From: JBGPYB01 sp041493035
GTDB lineage: Bacteria; Acidobacteriota; Vicinamibacteria; Fen-336
NCBI GenBank assembly: GCA_041493035.1
Contig: JBGPYB010000034.1
Location: 1 to 33,141, forward strand
DNA: 33,141 bases
Reading direction: 5' to 3'
In this document: positions 14,177 through 22,873 of the stretch, piece by piece
Layout of the letters: each line of letters begins with the position of its first letter
Numbering within the stretch: the first letter of the stretch is position 1
The notes under the pieces: model-generated
The model's input: only the letters and a program-made list of their open reading frames with translations
Database searches by the model: none
Told to the model about the DNA's origin: nothing
Translations under genes and position numbers: made by a program

Positions 14177-16411
14177 CTACTTCTCGACGCGCTGGAGACT
14201 CTCGATCAACCACAGGTCCCCCGTCTTCTTCAGATGGAAGACCGTCGGCACGGGCTTGCTCTTTCCTGCGGGCTTTGGGACCGGGCTGTACGTGACCAGG
14301 CACTTCGCGGCGGCAGTGGTCCCGGTAACCGTCACCGACTCGACCTCGAGCCTCACACCGAAGGCCGTGACCGCCGCGAAGGTCTGCTTTATCGTCTCGT
14401 AGTCGACCGTCGGCTGCACAGTCCTCAGGGTGTCGGCATTCCGACTCTCGAAGGACTGCCGGTACTCGTCGAGGACTCCGCGGATCGCCTGTTTGGTCGC
14501 CGCATCCGAGAGCTGTGGGGCGGCGGCGGGCAGTGTCGATGCCGGAACCGGGGGCAGGGTGGGGAACGGTATATCGGCCACGAGGACGGGGGTCGGCGTT
14601 GCGACCGGATGGATGACCGGCGGCGGCGGCGCGACGGGCGAACGCTGGGCGCGCTGGAAGGCGTCGCGAGCCTGGGCGAAGCCCCGCGCGGCGGCCGTCA
14701 AGTCGCCCTGGCGCAACACGCCCTCCGCGGCAGCGGCGACGGTCTCGGCGGCAGACATGTCGGCGGCGGTCGCGCCGCGCCCCGTCGCATCGCGCCGCGC
14801 GGCCTCCATGGAACTTCGTGACTCCTGGACGCGCACGCGGTTGGCGTCGGCCAAGCGTGTCGTGAGGGCGGCCGTGTCGTCCCCGCGCGGGTCGAGGGCG
14901 GCGAGGCTCGCGAGGGCCCCCGAGGCGCGGTCGGTGTGCCCAGCGTCGAGGGCTTCGCGCACTCGGGCCGCAGCCACGCCGATCTCCCGGAGCGCTCGCT
15001 CCGCCTCGTCGGCCGCCTGCTTCGCCTCGTCGTTCTGGGGGTCCAGGCGGAGCACCTCGCGCGCCTGGGACGCCGCGGTCCGGTAATCCTTGTCGCGGAG
15101 GCTCGTGCGCATTCCTTCGAGGGGGACGGGAGGAGCGACGGACGGCGACGCGTGAGCGGCCGTCGATGGTGGCGGAGCCGGTCCCGGCGACGGCTGGACG
15201 CCCTGGCGGGCGACGAAGGCCAGGGCGCCGAGGCCCGCGGCCGCAGCCAGCGCCCCGCCGCCATACAGGAGCCCCCTGGATGCACGCCGCGGTCGGGCCG
15301 GAGGAGCGACCTCGAGGAGCTCGGTGCGTTCGGCGGGAGGCGGTCGCCGCTTCGCGGAAGGAGGGACCTGGGTGGACGCCTTCCCCGAGAGGGTGGACTG
15401 CCGCTCTACGAGGGTCTCGGGGTACGCAGAGACAGGCTGCAGGGCGGTGGCGTCCCGGCTGACCCGAGTCACGTCGGCCAGCTCTGGCGCCGCCCGGGGA
15501 AGAGGAAGTGTGCCCGGGGCTGACGATTCCGTCCGGGCCTTGAGTGTCCGTCCCGGGTCGAATGGTGCTTGCAGGCCTTCCGCCGTCCGAGCCCCGACGA
15601 CGACGCTGTGGATCTCCCGGAACGCTTCGCGCAACTCGCCGCCGTTGGCGTAGCGCTGACGGCCGTCCTTGGCCATCGCCCTTCCGATGACGCGGCAGAG
15701 CTCGGGAGGAAGGTCCGGGCGCATCTCGGCCAGCGGCTCCGGCTGGACCTGCATCACCTGGTAGAGGATCGCGGCGAGCGAGTCGGCATCGAAGGGCTTG
15801 CGTCCGCCGAGCAGTTCGTAGAAGACGGCGCCCAGCGAGAAGACGTCGGAGCCCGCGGTGGCCTTCTCGCCGCGAACCTGCTCCGGCGACATGTAGTTCG
15901 GCGTGCCCATGATGACGCCCGCCCGGGTCATGTCGGAGGAGGAGATCCGCGCCAGGCCGAAGTCCATGATCTTGACCTGGCCGCCGGGCAGGATGTGGAT
16001 GTTGGCGGGCTTCAGGTCACGGTGGACCACGTCCCGCGCGTGGGCGAAGGCGAGACCGTCGCAGATCTGCTCCATCAGCGAGAGCTTCTGTTGCAGGCTC
16101 AGGGGCGACTGCCTCGTGATGAGGTCCTTGAGGTCATCCCCTTCGAGAAGCTCCATGGCCATGTAGATATGGCCCTGCTCTTCCCCGAAATCGTGGACGG
16201 TGATGATGTTGGGATGGTTCAGACGGGCCGCGGATTGGGCCTCGCGGTGGAAGCGCTTGCGGAGTTCGTCGTCGGCGCCGACTCCGGCCGACATGGTCTT
16301 GATGGCGACATCGCGTCCCAGCACGGGGTCGTGAGCACGGAAGACTTCGCCCATCGCCCCTTGGCCGATCTTGGCGACGATCTCGTACTTGCCGAGCCGC
16401 TTGAAGTCCAT
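14177..16411 (-). CDS. Transmembrane Ser/Thr protein kinase with NTF2-like C-terminal domain
   Basis: The protein has 744 residues. The Hanks-type kinase domain (about 9-270) has the glycine loop IGQGAMGEVF (15-24), Lys38 in VAIK, HRDLKPANI (130-138), DFG (150-152) and the SPEQ form of APE (175-178), so it should be active. A Pro/Ser/Thr-rich linker follows, then one membrane helix (about 380-401), placing the C-terminal half outside the cytoplasm. That half holds a Pro-rich stretch, helical TPR-like repeats (438-475 and later), another Pro-rich linker, and an NTF2/SnoaL-like domain (about 636-744) ending in WLIESLQRVEK. The start at 16411, with GGGGAG upstream, matches the family better than the earlier in-frame ATG at 16441. 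It lies 50 bases downstream of the EAL gene, on the same strand, so probably in one operon with the c-di-GMP genes. Confidence 0.9.
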   Translation of the reverse strand: MDFKRLGKYEIVAKIGQGAMGEVFRAHDPVLGRDVAIKTMSAGVGADDELRKRFHREAQSAARLNHPNIITVHDFGEEQGHIYMAMELLEGDDLKDLITRQSPLSLQQKLSLMEQICDGLAFAHARDVVHRDLKPANIHILPGGQVKIMDFGLARISSSDMTRAGVIMGTPNYMSPEQVRGEKATAGSDVFSLGAVFYELLGGRKPFDADSLAAILYQVMQVQPEPLAEMRPDLPPELCRVIGRAMAKDGRQRYANGGELREAFREIHSVVVGARTAEGLQAPFDPGRTLKARTESSAPGTLPLPRAAPELADVTRVSRDATALQPVSAYPETLVERQSTLSGKASTQVPPSAKRRPPPAERTELLEVAPPARPRRASRGLLYGGGALAAAAGLGALAFVARQGVQPSPGPAPPPSTAAHASPSVAPPVPLEGMRTSLRDKDYRTAASQAREVLRLDPQNDEAKQAADEAERALREIGVAAARVREALDAGHTDRASGALASLAALDPRGDDTAALTTRLADANRVRVQESRSSMEAARRDATGRGATAADMSAAETVAAAAEGVLRQGDLTAAARGFAQARDAFQRAQRSPVAPPPPVIHPVATPTPVLVADIPFPTLPPVPASTLPAAAPQLSDAATKQAIRGVLDEYRQSFESRNADTLRTVQPTVDYETIKQTFAAVTAFGVRLEVESVTVTGTTAAAKCLVTYSPVPKPAGKSKPVPTVFHLKKTGDLWLIESLQRVEK

Positions 16412-16461
16412 CGCTCCCCGGGGAGGCGAGGATGATATCACCCACCCCTGAGAGTCGAGGC

Positions 16462-17721
16462 TCAGGAGCGGGTCGCAGCCTTTTCGGAGCGAGGTGCTAC
16501 GAAGCCCTCGGCGGGGCGCCCGAGGAGAAAGCCCTGGCCATAGCGGATGCCGAGGTCCACGAGAGCCTTCAGTTCCCCCTCACGCTCGATCCCCTCGGCG
16601 ATGATCGTGGAATCCATCTTGTCGGCGAAATTCTTGAGCGCCCGAGCCATCTCGCGACGCACGTAGCTGCCGTCAATGTCCTTCACGAGTTGCATGTCGA
16701 ACTTCAGGTAGCGGGGGTTCAAATGGGCGATCTTTTCGAAGCCGGAGTAGCCGGCCCCGATGTCGTCTATGGCGATCTCGAAGCCCATCTGGGTGAGATT
16801 CTGGAGAGCCTCGACGAACAGCTTGTAATTCTCGATGGCGTACTTCTCGTTGATCTCGAGAACGATCCGCTCCGGCCCGAGGCCCAGTCCCTCCAAGAGG
16901 CGGATGAGGCTCGCCCCCTGGAACTCCGGATCGTACATGCACGAGGGAAAGACGTTGATGAAGAGCTTTGCACCCGCGGGGAGCCCCTTGGAACTCTGCA
17001 AGGATTTCCTTCGGCAACTGCGATCCAGCTCGAAAACCATGTCGGCTTCCGCCGCCATGGCGAAGAGATTGGCCGGGCTATGGTACGCGGTGCCCGCGGG
17101 ACCTCGACAGAGGGCCTCGAAGCCGAGGACGGAGCCACCCCGGAGTTCGACGACCGGCTGGAAGACCACGGTCAGCTTGTCCTCCAGCAGGACGGCCTGG
17201 AGCCGGCAACGGTTCTGGAACTCGTGCTGCATCCGCTGGACGCGGACGCACTCCCACGCCTCCTGAACCAGACGAGCTACCAGGCGCTCCCCCATCACGA
17301 GGGGGTTCAGGAAGACGATGGAGAAGCCGACGGTGACTTCGGGGCGACCGGTCAGGTACGGAGTTGTGAGACGGGCGAGGCGCCTGTTCAGGTAGTCGGC
17401 CACGCGAGCCGCTGCCGCCTCGAGATCCGAGACTTTGAGATGGGACTCATAGCGCTTGGGAGAGAGAAAGATGAGGAAGGCATCTCCCCCTTTTTCGGTC
17501 ATCGCCAGCATGTCGTTCCCGCGGACCTCGGTCCCCTTGAGCTCGAGGACGAGATCCTCGGCCATGCCCATGACCTTCTCGAAGGCGGGGGAGCCGTAGT
17601 CCCGCTCCACCTGGGCCAGCTTGGAAACGTCCACGAGAAGGAGCCCCAGGCTGCCGTGCTGGGTCAAGATGTCGCAAAGCTCTCCGACACGCTCCCTGTA
17701 CGGGGGCGTTTCCCGAGGCAT
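16462..17721 (-). CDS. EAL-domain c-di-GMP phosphodiesterase with degenerate GGDEF domain
   Basis: The protein has 419 residues, with no membrane segment. The N-terminal part (about 10-160) resembles a GGDEF domain, but the signature reads GGDAF (78-82); losing the glutamate should abolish cyclase activity. The EAL domain (about 175-405) keeps its metal and catalytic residues: GFEAL (200-204), FINVFP (254-259), LEINE (288-292), DDIGAGYSG (319-327), Lys340, AEGIE (375-379) and GQGFLLGRP (395-403). It should therefore hydrolyse c-di-GMP to pGpG, with the N-terminal domain as a possible regulatory GTP site. Its ATG overlaps the TAA of the upstream cyclase gene by one base (TAATG), implying coupled translation of the opposing enzymes. 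Confidence 0.88.
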   Translation of the reverse strand: MPRETPPYRERVGELCDILTQHGSLGLLLVDVSKLAQVERDYGSPAFEKVMGMAEDLVLELKGTEVRGNDMLAMTEKGGDAFLIFLSPKRYESHLKVSDLEAAAARVADYLNRRLARLTTPYLTGRPEVTVGFSIVFLNPLVMGERLVARLVQEAWECVRVQRMQHEFQNRCRLQAVLLEDKLTVVFQPVVELRGGSVLGFEALCRGPAGTAYHSPANLFAMAAEADMVFELDRSCRRKSLQSSKGLPAGAKLFINVFPSCMYDPEFQGASLIRLLEGLGLGPERIVLEINEKYAIENYKLFVEALQNLTQMGFEIAIDDIGAGYSGFEKIAHLNPRYLKFDMQLVKDIDGSYVRREMARALKNFADKMDSTIIAEGIEREGELKALVDLGIRYGQGFLLGRPAEGFVAPRSEKAATRS

Positions 17722-18977
17722 TAAGCGGGACCGGCCTTCCTCTCGATGTCCGCCAGGGTGTCGTCCTTGGCGATCTCAGAGCCGCTCAGATACGCTGGCG
17801 ATGCTGCGAGGACGCGGTTGCGGCCCAGGCGTTTGGCGGCATAGAGAGCGCCATCGGCGGCGCGCAACAGGCTCAGCGAGTCCCCCGCGTCCACCGGGTA
17901 CTGAGCCACTCCCCCGCTGACGCTGACGACGCCCAGAGGCTGGCGGCCCGCAAAGGGGAAGTCGTCTTCGGCAATCGCGCCGCGAATCTTGTCAGCGACG
18001 ATGAGGGCCTGGCTCAAAGGAGTGTCGGGGAGGATGAGGAGGAGCTCGTCTCCGCCGAAGCGCCCGAAGACGTCGTCCTTGCGGATGCTCTCCTGGACCC
18101 GGCGGGTCAGTGCCTGCAGCAACCTGTCACCCGCGACGTGCCCATTGGAGTCATTGTAGTTCTTGAAGTGATCGATGTCGAACAGGAAGAGCGCGAGCGG
18201 CGCTCCTCCGGCGGAGGCCACCAGCTCGCCCAGGGACTGGGTCATCTGACGCTTGTTGAAGATGCCCGTGAGGCCATCGAGATCCGCGTGGATCTTCATC
18301 TGGGTGAATGCCGCGGCGTGATGAAGAGCCTGCGCTCCCGCCTGGGCGATCAACCGGAGGACGGCGCGCACGTTCTCCGACTGGCTTCCCGGACTTGCAA
18401 CCGCGATCACACCCAGGGTCTCGTCGTCGAAGACCATCGGCGCCACGAAGTCGGGCTCGAAACCCTGGATCGACTCGGTGCGGCCTCCCGGATCGGCCTC
18501 GAAGTCCTGGCGGCTCATGAGGCGCCGCCAGAGCGCAGCGAGGCCGAGATCCCCTTGACCCAGAACGACCTCGAGACCGGCCTTGACCGTGTCCTCGGGC
18601 GCAGCAGCCGCTACCACGAGGCGGTTGCCGCGATCCGGGTCGCCGTCGGTGCGGCGTCGGCGAACCAGGACGACGGCGCGCCGGGGCTCGAGAGTGCGCA
18701 TCACCACGTTCAGCAGGATCGACGGGATCTGTCGTTCCCTGCCGCTACCGTCGAGCTCCCGCGTGAGGAGAGGAAACTCCCGGACGAAGCGCACGAGAAA
18801 CTGCTGCTCCTGCCGAAGCTCGGCGTTCGATCGTCGAAGCTCGGCCACCTCCTTTTCGAGAGAGCCCGATCGGCGCAGGAACTCCTCGAGGACGCCTCGG
18901 AGACGGCCAAGGCGACTGGCCAGCATCGCCAGGGCGGCGACGGAAACGACGGCGACGAAGAAACCAAGAGTGAGCAT
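17721..18977 (-). CDS. Membrane-anchored diguanylate cyclase with GAF-like domain
   Basis: The protein has 418 residues. An N-terminal membrane helix (about 3-20) leads into a coiled coil (28-60), a GAF-like sensor (about 65-222) and a GGDEF domain (about 230-395). FDIDHFKNYND (266-276) and DGLTGIFNKR are typical. The active-site motif is GGDEL (308-312), with Leu in the last place, which is usually tolerated. RKDD (299-302), in register 5 residues before the motif, is a complete inhibitory I-site (RxxD), so product feedback is likely. The product is c-di-GMP made at the inner face of the membrane. The upstream gap to the VWA stop (18978-19144) holds no firm promoter or terminator, and no Shine-Dalgarno sequence is evident. 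The EAL and kinase genes follow. Confidence 0.9.
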   Translation of the reverse strand: MLTLGFFVAVVSVAALAMLASRLGRLRGVLEEFLRRSGSLEKEVAELRRSNAELRQEQQFLVRFVREFPLLTRELDGSGRERQIPSILLNVVMRTLEPRRAVVLVRRRRTDGDPDRGNRLVVAAAAPEDTVKAGLEVVLGQGDLGLAALWRRLMSRQDFEADPGGRTESIQGFEPDFVAPMVFDDETLGVIAVASPGSQSENVRAVLRLIAQAGAQALHHAAAFTQMKIHADLDGLTGIFNKRQMTQSLGELVASAGGAPLALFLFDIDHFKNYNDSNGHVAGDRLLQALTRRVQESIRKDDVFGRFGGDELLLILPDTPLSQALIVADKIRGAIAEDDFPFAGRQPLGVVSVSGGVAQYPVDAGDSLSLLRAADGALYAAKRLGRNRVLAASPAYLSGSEIAKDDTLADIERKAGPA

Positions 18978-19144
18978 CGGTCGTGCCGTGGACGGAGCAA
19001 CAACCTTGCCACGCTCACGTCCGCGATGCGATATGGTGTAACTATCTACCGCAGTTCTAGTTGCGGATGGCCAATGATCCCAGGAATGCGAATCGGCGGT
19101 GGCCGGTGACGAGTCCCCGTCTGACTATCGGACAGAGGGGTCTC

Positions 19145-20362
19145 TCAGTGAACTTTCTCGATCTTCTTGTTGAGGAAGTCCATCAGGACGAACTGCCCGA
19201 GGGTGTAAGGCGTCGTGAAGTAGGCCTTCCCGCGGCAGATCTCCGTGACCTTCTTCACGAACGCGACGAGATCGTGGTCGCGGGCCAGCATGAAGGTGTT
19301 GACGAGGATCCCCTGGCGCCGGCAGTTCGCGACTTCCTTCAGCGTCAGGGCGACGACTCGCGGATCGAGACCGAAGGGATTGCGGTAGATGCTCCCGTCC
19401 TTTTCGGTCAGCGCAGAAGGCTTGCCGTCGGTGATCATGACGATCTGCTTCATGTCCTTCCGCTGGCGCTGAAGGATGCGCTGCGCGACGCGGAGCCCTT
19501 CGCGGGTGTTGGTGTAGTAAGGCCCCACGCGGACCTTGCCGAGCTGCGAGAGAGGAACCTCCTCCGCCGAGTCGTGAAAGAGTACGAGGTGCAGGGTGTC
19601 CCCTGGAAACTGGGAGCGAATGAGGTGCGACAAGGCGAGGGCCACCTTCTTCGCCGGAGTGAAGCGGTCCTCACCGTAGAGGATCATGCTGTGGGAGCAG
19701 TCGAGCATCACCACGGTCGCGCACGAGGACTGGTACTCGGCCTGGTAGACCAGGAGGTCCTTGTAGTCGACGTCGAGAGGCACCTTCAGCCCTTCTCGCG
19801 CGACTGCTGAGAGGAGCGTGCCGCTGACGTCCAGGTTCATTGTGTCGCCGAACTCGTAGGGCTTCGACGGTCCTGAGGACTCGATTCCGGTCGCGAGGTC
19901 ACGGGTGTCGTGTCTTCCGAAGGAGGACTTGCCGAGAGAGCCAAGGAGGTTCCTTAGGGTCTTGTAGCCGAGGAAGTCGCTCCCTTTTTCGGTCAGCTCG
20001 AATTTGATCGGAGGCCCACCAGGACCGAGCCCGCCTCCTCCGGTGGGGTCGTTGAAAGGTTGGCCCTCGCTCGTCCGGAGGTACCCCTCGCGCACCATTC
20101 GCTCCACCGTCTTCTGGAGGAACTGCTCCAGGGCGGAGGCGTCGTCCATGAGCTTCTGTAGATCCTCGTCGGAGAGAAGGCCGCGGCGCATGAGGGCTTC
20201 GAGGATGGCATCGTGGAGTGCCTGGAGGTTGTCCTCGTCCCAATCCCCGGACTCGAAGCCGAAGCCGCTCTGCAACAGGAAGTCCGAGAGCTCCCCGACC
20301 AGATCCTCGAGATCCAGGTCTTCCCAGAGCTCGCCGATGTATTTGTGGTAGCGAACCGTCAA
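19145..20362 (-). CDS. VWA-domain protein paired with a MoxR-type ATPase
   Basis: The protein has 405 residues, cytoplasmic. The N-terminal half is helical and charged, with a Gly/Pro-rich linker (108-117). The C-terminal von Willebrand A domain (about 213-400) has a complete metal-ion site: DCSHS (221-225), a Thr in YYTNTREG (282-289) and ITDGKPSA (310-317). Such VWA proteins work with MoxR AAA+ ATPases as chaperone-like machines that insert cofactors or remodel complexes; the client is unknown here. The start is TTG at 20362-20360, overlapping the TGA of the ATPase gene (TTGA). No ATG gives the family-like N-terminus (VRYHKYIGELWEDLDLEDL), so the rare start and coupling are likely real. The gene ends an apparent two-gene operon. 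Confidence 0.87.
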   Translation of the reverse strand: MTVRYHKYIGELWEDLDLEDLVGELSDFLLQSGFGFESGDWDEDNLQALHDAILEALMRRGLLSDEDLQKLMDDASALEQFLQKTVERMVREGYLRTSEGQPFNDPTGGGGLGPGGPPIKFELTEKGSDFLGYKTLRNLLGSLGKSSFGRHDTRDLATGIESSGPSKPYEFGDTMNLDVSGTLLSAVAREGLKVPLDVDYKDLLVYQAEYQSSCATVVMLDCSHSMILYGEDRFTPAKKVALALSHLIRSQFPGDTLHLVLFHDSAEEVPLSQLGKVRVGPYYTNTREGLRVAQRILQRQRKDMKQIVMITDGKPSALTEKDGSIYRNPFGLDPRVVALTLKEVANCRRQGILVNTFMLARDHDLVAFVKKVTEICRGKAYFTTPYTLGQFVLMDFLNKKIEKVH

Positions 20363-21828
20363 TTCACTTGCTTCTTCATGCGGCGGAGTCGTTCGAGCCG
20401 CTCGAGGTCCACGTCCACGTCGCTGCGGCGCTCTTGCGCCATGAACCCACGGTCGTCGCTCCTGCCGATCTTCTTCTGGGCGTAGAGCCCCTCGAGGATG
20501 AACTCACCAGCAGCCACGATCACGGGTGCCGGATCCTCCGCGCAGGCTCCGACCGCGGCGATGTGATCCAGGAGGCCCGGCACGCGGCCGAGCTGAGCCT
20601 TCACCTCTTCGCTCGGCGCGTCGACGGGAATCTTGAGGCTTCCTCCTGATTCGAAGAAGCCCACGACAGGGCGGAGGTTGGCGGACCCGAGGTACACGGA
20701 GAAAGCTTCGCCGATCGCCTCGCGGATCAACTCCCGCCCCACGCTTTCGCCACCCATCAGCTCCCCCTCGTATTCGAGCTCGAACTTCCCCGTGAGGGAC
20801 GGAATGGCCGCGTAGATGTCGGAAATCCTGGGAACGATGTGAGACTCCTTGCGGAGGACCGCTCGGCGTTCAGCGTTCGACAGCGCGTTCTCGAGGGCGC
20901 TGATCGGGAGTCGCTGGCTCACGCCGCTGCGCTTGTCGATCTTCTTGTCGCGACGCGCGGCGAAGGCGACCCCTTCCACTACCTCCCGGATGAACCGGGG
21001 AATGCGCACTTCCGGAGAGCGGGCGGTCCAAGCCTCCTGTTGGGTTATCGCGACGCCCTGCTCGACGGTACCGGGATAGTGGGTGCGGATCTCGCTGCCG
21101 ATGCGGTCCTTCAGGGGGGTGATGATCTTCCCTCGGGCGGTGTAGTCCTCGGGGTTTGCGGTGAACACCATGCAGACGTCCAGGGGAAGTCGGATGGGAT
21201 AGCCCTTGATCTGGACGTCCCCTTCCTGGAGGACGTTGAAGAGGCCCACCTGGATTCGGCCGGCGAGATCCGGCAGTTCGTTCAAGGCGAAGATCCCGCG
21301 GTGGGCGCGCGGGAGCAGGCCGTAGTGCATCGTCAGTTCATTCGAAAGGTCGTGACCGCCCCGTGCCGCTCGGATCGGGTCCACGTCGCCGATGATGTCG
21401 GCTATGGTCACGTCGGGGGTCGCCAGCTTCTCGACGTAGCGCTGTGCGGGGGTAAGCCACGCGATGGCGGTATCGTCCCCCGCTTCCGCAAGTCGATCCC
21501 GGGACCATTTGGAAAGCGGCCGGAAGGGGTCGTCGTTGATCTCCGACCCCGCGACGACGGGAACCAGGGGATCGAGAAGCGTCGCGAAGCTGCGGAGCAG
21601 CCGGCTCTTGGCCTGACCCCTGAGCCCGAGGAGGATCATGTTGTGACGGGAAAGGATGGCGTTCACCACTCGCGGCACCACGGACTCGTCGTAGCCCAGG
21701 ACCCCCGGGAAGAGCCGCTCGCCGGCGCGGAGCTTGCTGAGAAGGTTGCGACGCATCTCGTCCTTCACGCTGGGGCTCGGCTGCGCCCCCGTCCGCTTCA
21801 GCTCGCCGAATGTCCTGGCCTCTCCCAT
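20359..21828 (-). CDS. MoxR-like AAA+ ATPase (magnesium-chelatase-like)
   Basis: The protein has 489 residues. The AAA+ core has a phosphate-binding loop GLRGQAKS (68-75), in which Ala replaces the glycine before the lysine, and a Walker B region GIFALNELPDL (178-188), with Asn in place of Asp. Sensor-1 FTANPEDYT (222-230) and an arginine-finger region LKDRIGSEI follow. I recall the same substitutions in close relatives of this subfamily, so they are probably a family trait. Long inserts between the motifs (SEINDDP, the TPDVTIADIIGDVDPI region) fit the MoxR/chelatase clade. The start at 21828 is set by AGGAGG (21843-21838) and a TATAAT box; the frame is open 36 codons further upstream but lacks signals there. 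It overlaps the VWA gene and should act with it. Confidence 0.88.
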   Translation of the reverse strand: MGEARTFGELKRTGAQPSPSVKDEMRRNLLSKLRAGERLFPGVLGYDESVVPRVVNAILSRHNMILLGLRGQAKSRLLRSFATLLDPLVPVVAGSEINDDPFRPLSKWSRDRLAEAGDDTAIAWLTPAQRYVEKLATPDVTIADIIGDVDPIRAARGGHDLSNELTMHYGLLPRAHRGIFALNELPDLAGRIQVGLFNVLQEGDVQIKGYPIRLPLDVCMVFTANPEDYTARGKIITPLKDRIGSEIRTHYPGTVEQGVAITQQEAWTARSPEVRIPRFIREVVEGVAFAARRDKKIDKRSGVSQRLPISALENALSNAERRAVLRKESHIVPRISDIYAAIPSLTGKFELEYEGELMGGESVGRELIREAIGEAFSVYLGSANLRPVVGFFESGGSLKIPVDAPSEEVKAQLGRVPGLLDHIAAVGACAEDPAPVIVAAGEFILEGLYAQKKIGRSDDRGFMAQERRSDVDVDLERLERLRRMKKQVN

Positions 21829-21837
21829 GCGCTCACG

Positions 21838-21855
21838 CCTCCTGAAACCATTATA
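21838..21855 (-). promoter_or_regulatory. Promoter -10 box and ribosome-binding site of the MoxR/VWA operon
   Basis: On the minus strand a perfect TATAAT (21855-21850) is followed 6 bases later by AGGAGG (21843-21838) and, 9 bases on, the ATG at 21828. Predicted RNA would start at about 21843, leaving a leader of some 15 bases. The -35 position (21878-21873, TCGGGC) is poor. This separates the MoxR/VWA unit from the chemosensory genes upstream; the remaining bases to 22010 hold only a weak GC-rich stem. Confidence 0.55.
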
Positions 21856-22010
21856 CGGGGCGGCTGAGGCGAGCCCGACCCGACGGAAAGCTGCCGCCGA
21901 GAGGAAGGGACTGCAAGGGGCGAAAGGCCGGGGCATCGAGGTCCCCTCAGCGGCAACGCCCAGCGGGGGTTCGAGCAGCGACTTCCTCCCGTGGCGGGAA
22001 GCCGCGCCGA

Positions 22011-22823
22011 CTACTTGGCCGGTTGCTTGAGCATGTCCAGGAAGCCCTGAAGCGTCGTGAGTTTGCGGGCCGAGGCGGAGTAGAGCCGGGCCGAGAAGAC
22101 GGCCGTCGCCGCATGTCCCGCCAGGAGCGTGAACAGCTCGTAGTCCATGGCGCTGAAGGTCGTCTTCTGCACCAGGAGCTTGTGAATGGAGATGACGCCG
22201 ATCACGCTCTCCTTGATCTTCAGGGGGATCACGGCAATCGGCTCGTCGAAGGGGGTCGCCTGGGCGTGGGCCACGTTGTCGGCGAAGAAACTCTCGCCGG
22301 TCGCGGCGGCCTTTCCGACGGGCCCCTCACCTACGGCTATCGACGTCTTCGGGGACTCCTGCCCCTCGGAGCTCTCGAGCTCCAAGGCACCCGTCTTCTC
22401 ACTCAGCATGAAGACGTGAAAGGCGTCGGCGCCGATCAGGTTGATCACGATCTCCTGGACGATCCGGACGACCTCCTTGTAGTCGAGGGTCGAGTGGAGT
22501 TGGTACGAGGCCACATACAGGTTGGCCAGGTTGTTGTTCTGCTCCTCGATCTCGATATACCGATCGGCGAACTCCTTGTTCTCCTCCTCGACTTTCTTGT
22601 ACCGAGCCGTGAGCTCGGCGAGTCGGTGCTCCAAATCCCGGACCCGCTGCTGAAGCTCCGCCGCCGAACCGTCGCCGGCTTCCGAAGTGCCGCCACTCTC
22701 CAGACGCGCGACTTTGAAGCGAAGGCGCTCGTTCTCCTTGAGGAGCTCCTCGGTGAACTCCTTCGCTTTCGTGAAGATCTGGAAGAAGTCTTGCCCTCTC
22801 TTGGGATCGTCAGGGTTGGACAT
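22011..22823 (-). CDS. Coiled-coil GAF-domain protein
   Basis: The protein has 270 residues, soluble. Residues about 15-105 form a long charged coiled coil with a Ser/Gly break (44-53). Residues about 110-252 form a GAF domain (LHSTLDYKEVVRIVQEIV, then GEGPVGKAAATGESFF, and IPLKIKESVIGVISIH), which in this family binds small ligands or mediates dimerisation. No output enzyme domain is present, so it is probably a sensor or adaptor. The ATG at 22823 is preferred over the adjoining GTG at 22826 because GAGG (22834-22831) is 7 bases from it. It is the last gene of the chemosensory run, 50 bases after the DUF4388-REC gene, and ends 182 bases before the MoxR start. Confidence 0.85.
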   Translation of the reverse strand: MSNPDDPKRGQDFFQIFTKAKEFTEELLKENERLRFKVARLESGGTSEAGDGSAAELQQRVRDLEHRLAELTARYKKVEEENKEFADRYIEIEEQNNNLANLYVASYQLHSTLDYKEVVRIVQEIVINLIGADAFHVFMLSEKTGALELESSEGQESPKTSIAVGEGPVGKAAATGESFFADNVAHAQATPFDEPIAVIPLKIKESVIGVISIHKLLVQKTTFSAMDYELFTLLAGHAATAVFSARLYSASARKLTTLQGFLDMLKQPAK

Positions 22824-22873
22824 CACTGCACCTCGAGCAGGGGGATTCTATCCCAGAGCGATCGGAGCGTCAT

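Noticed and set aside
17490..19995. The 12-base sequence CTTTTTCGGTCA occurring at 17490-17501 and 19984-19995, and nearly so near 19399
   Set aside because: On the coding strand each copy encodes Thr-Glu-Lys in normal protein context (EAL and VWA proteins), so this is ordinary codon use and not a site or repeat element.
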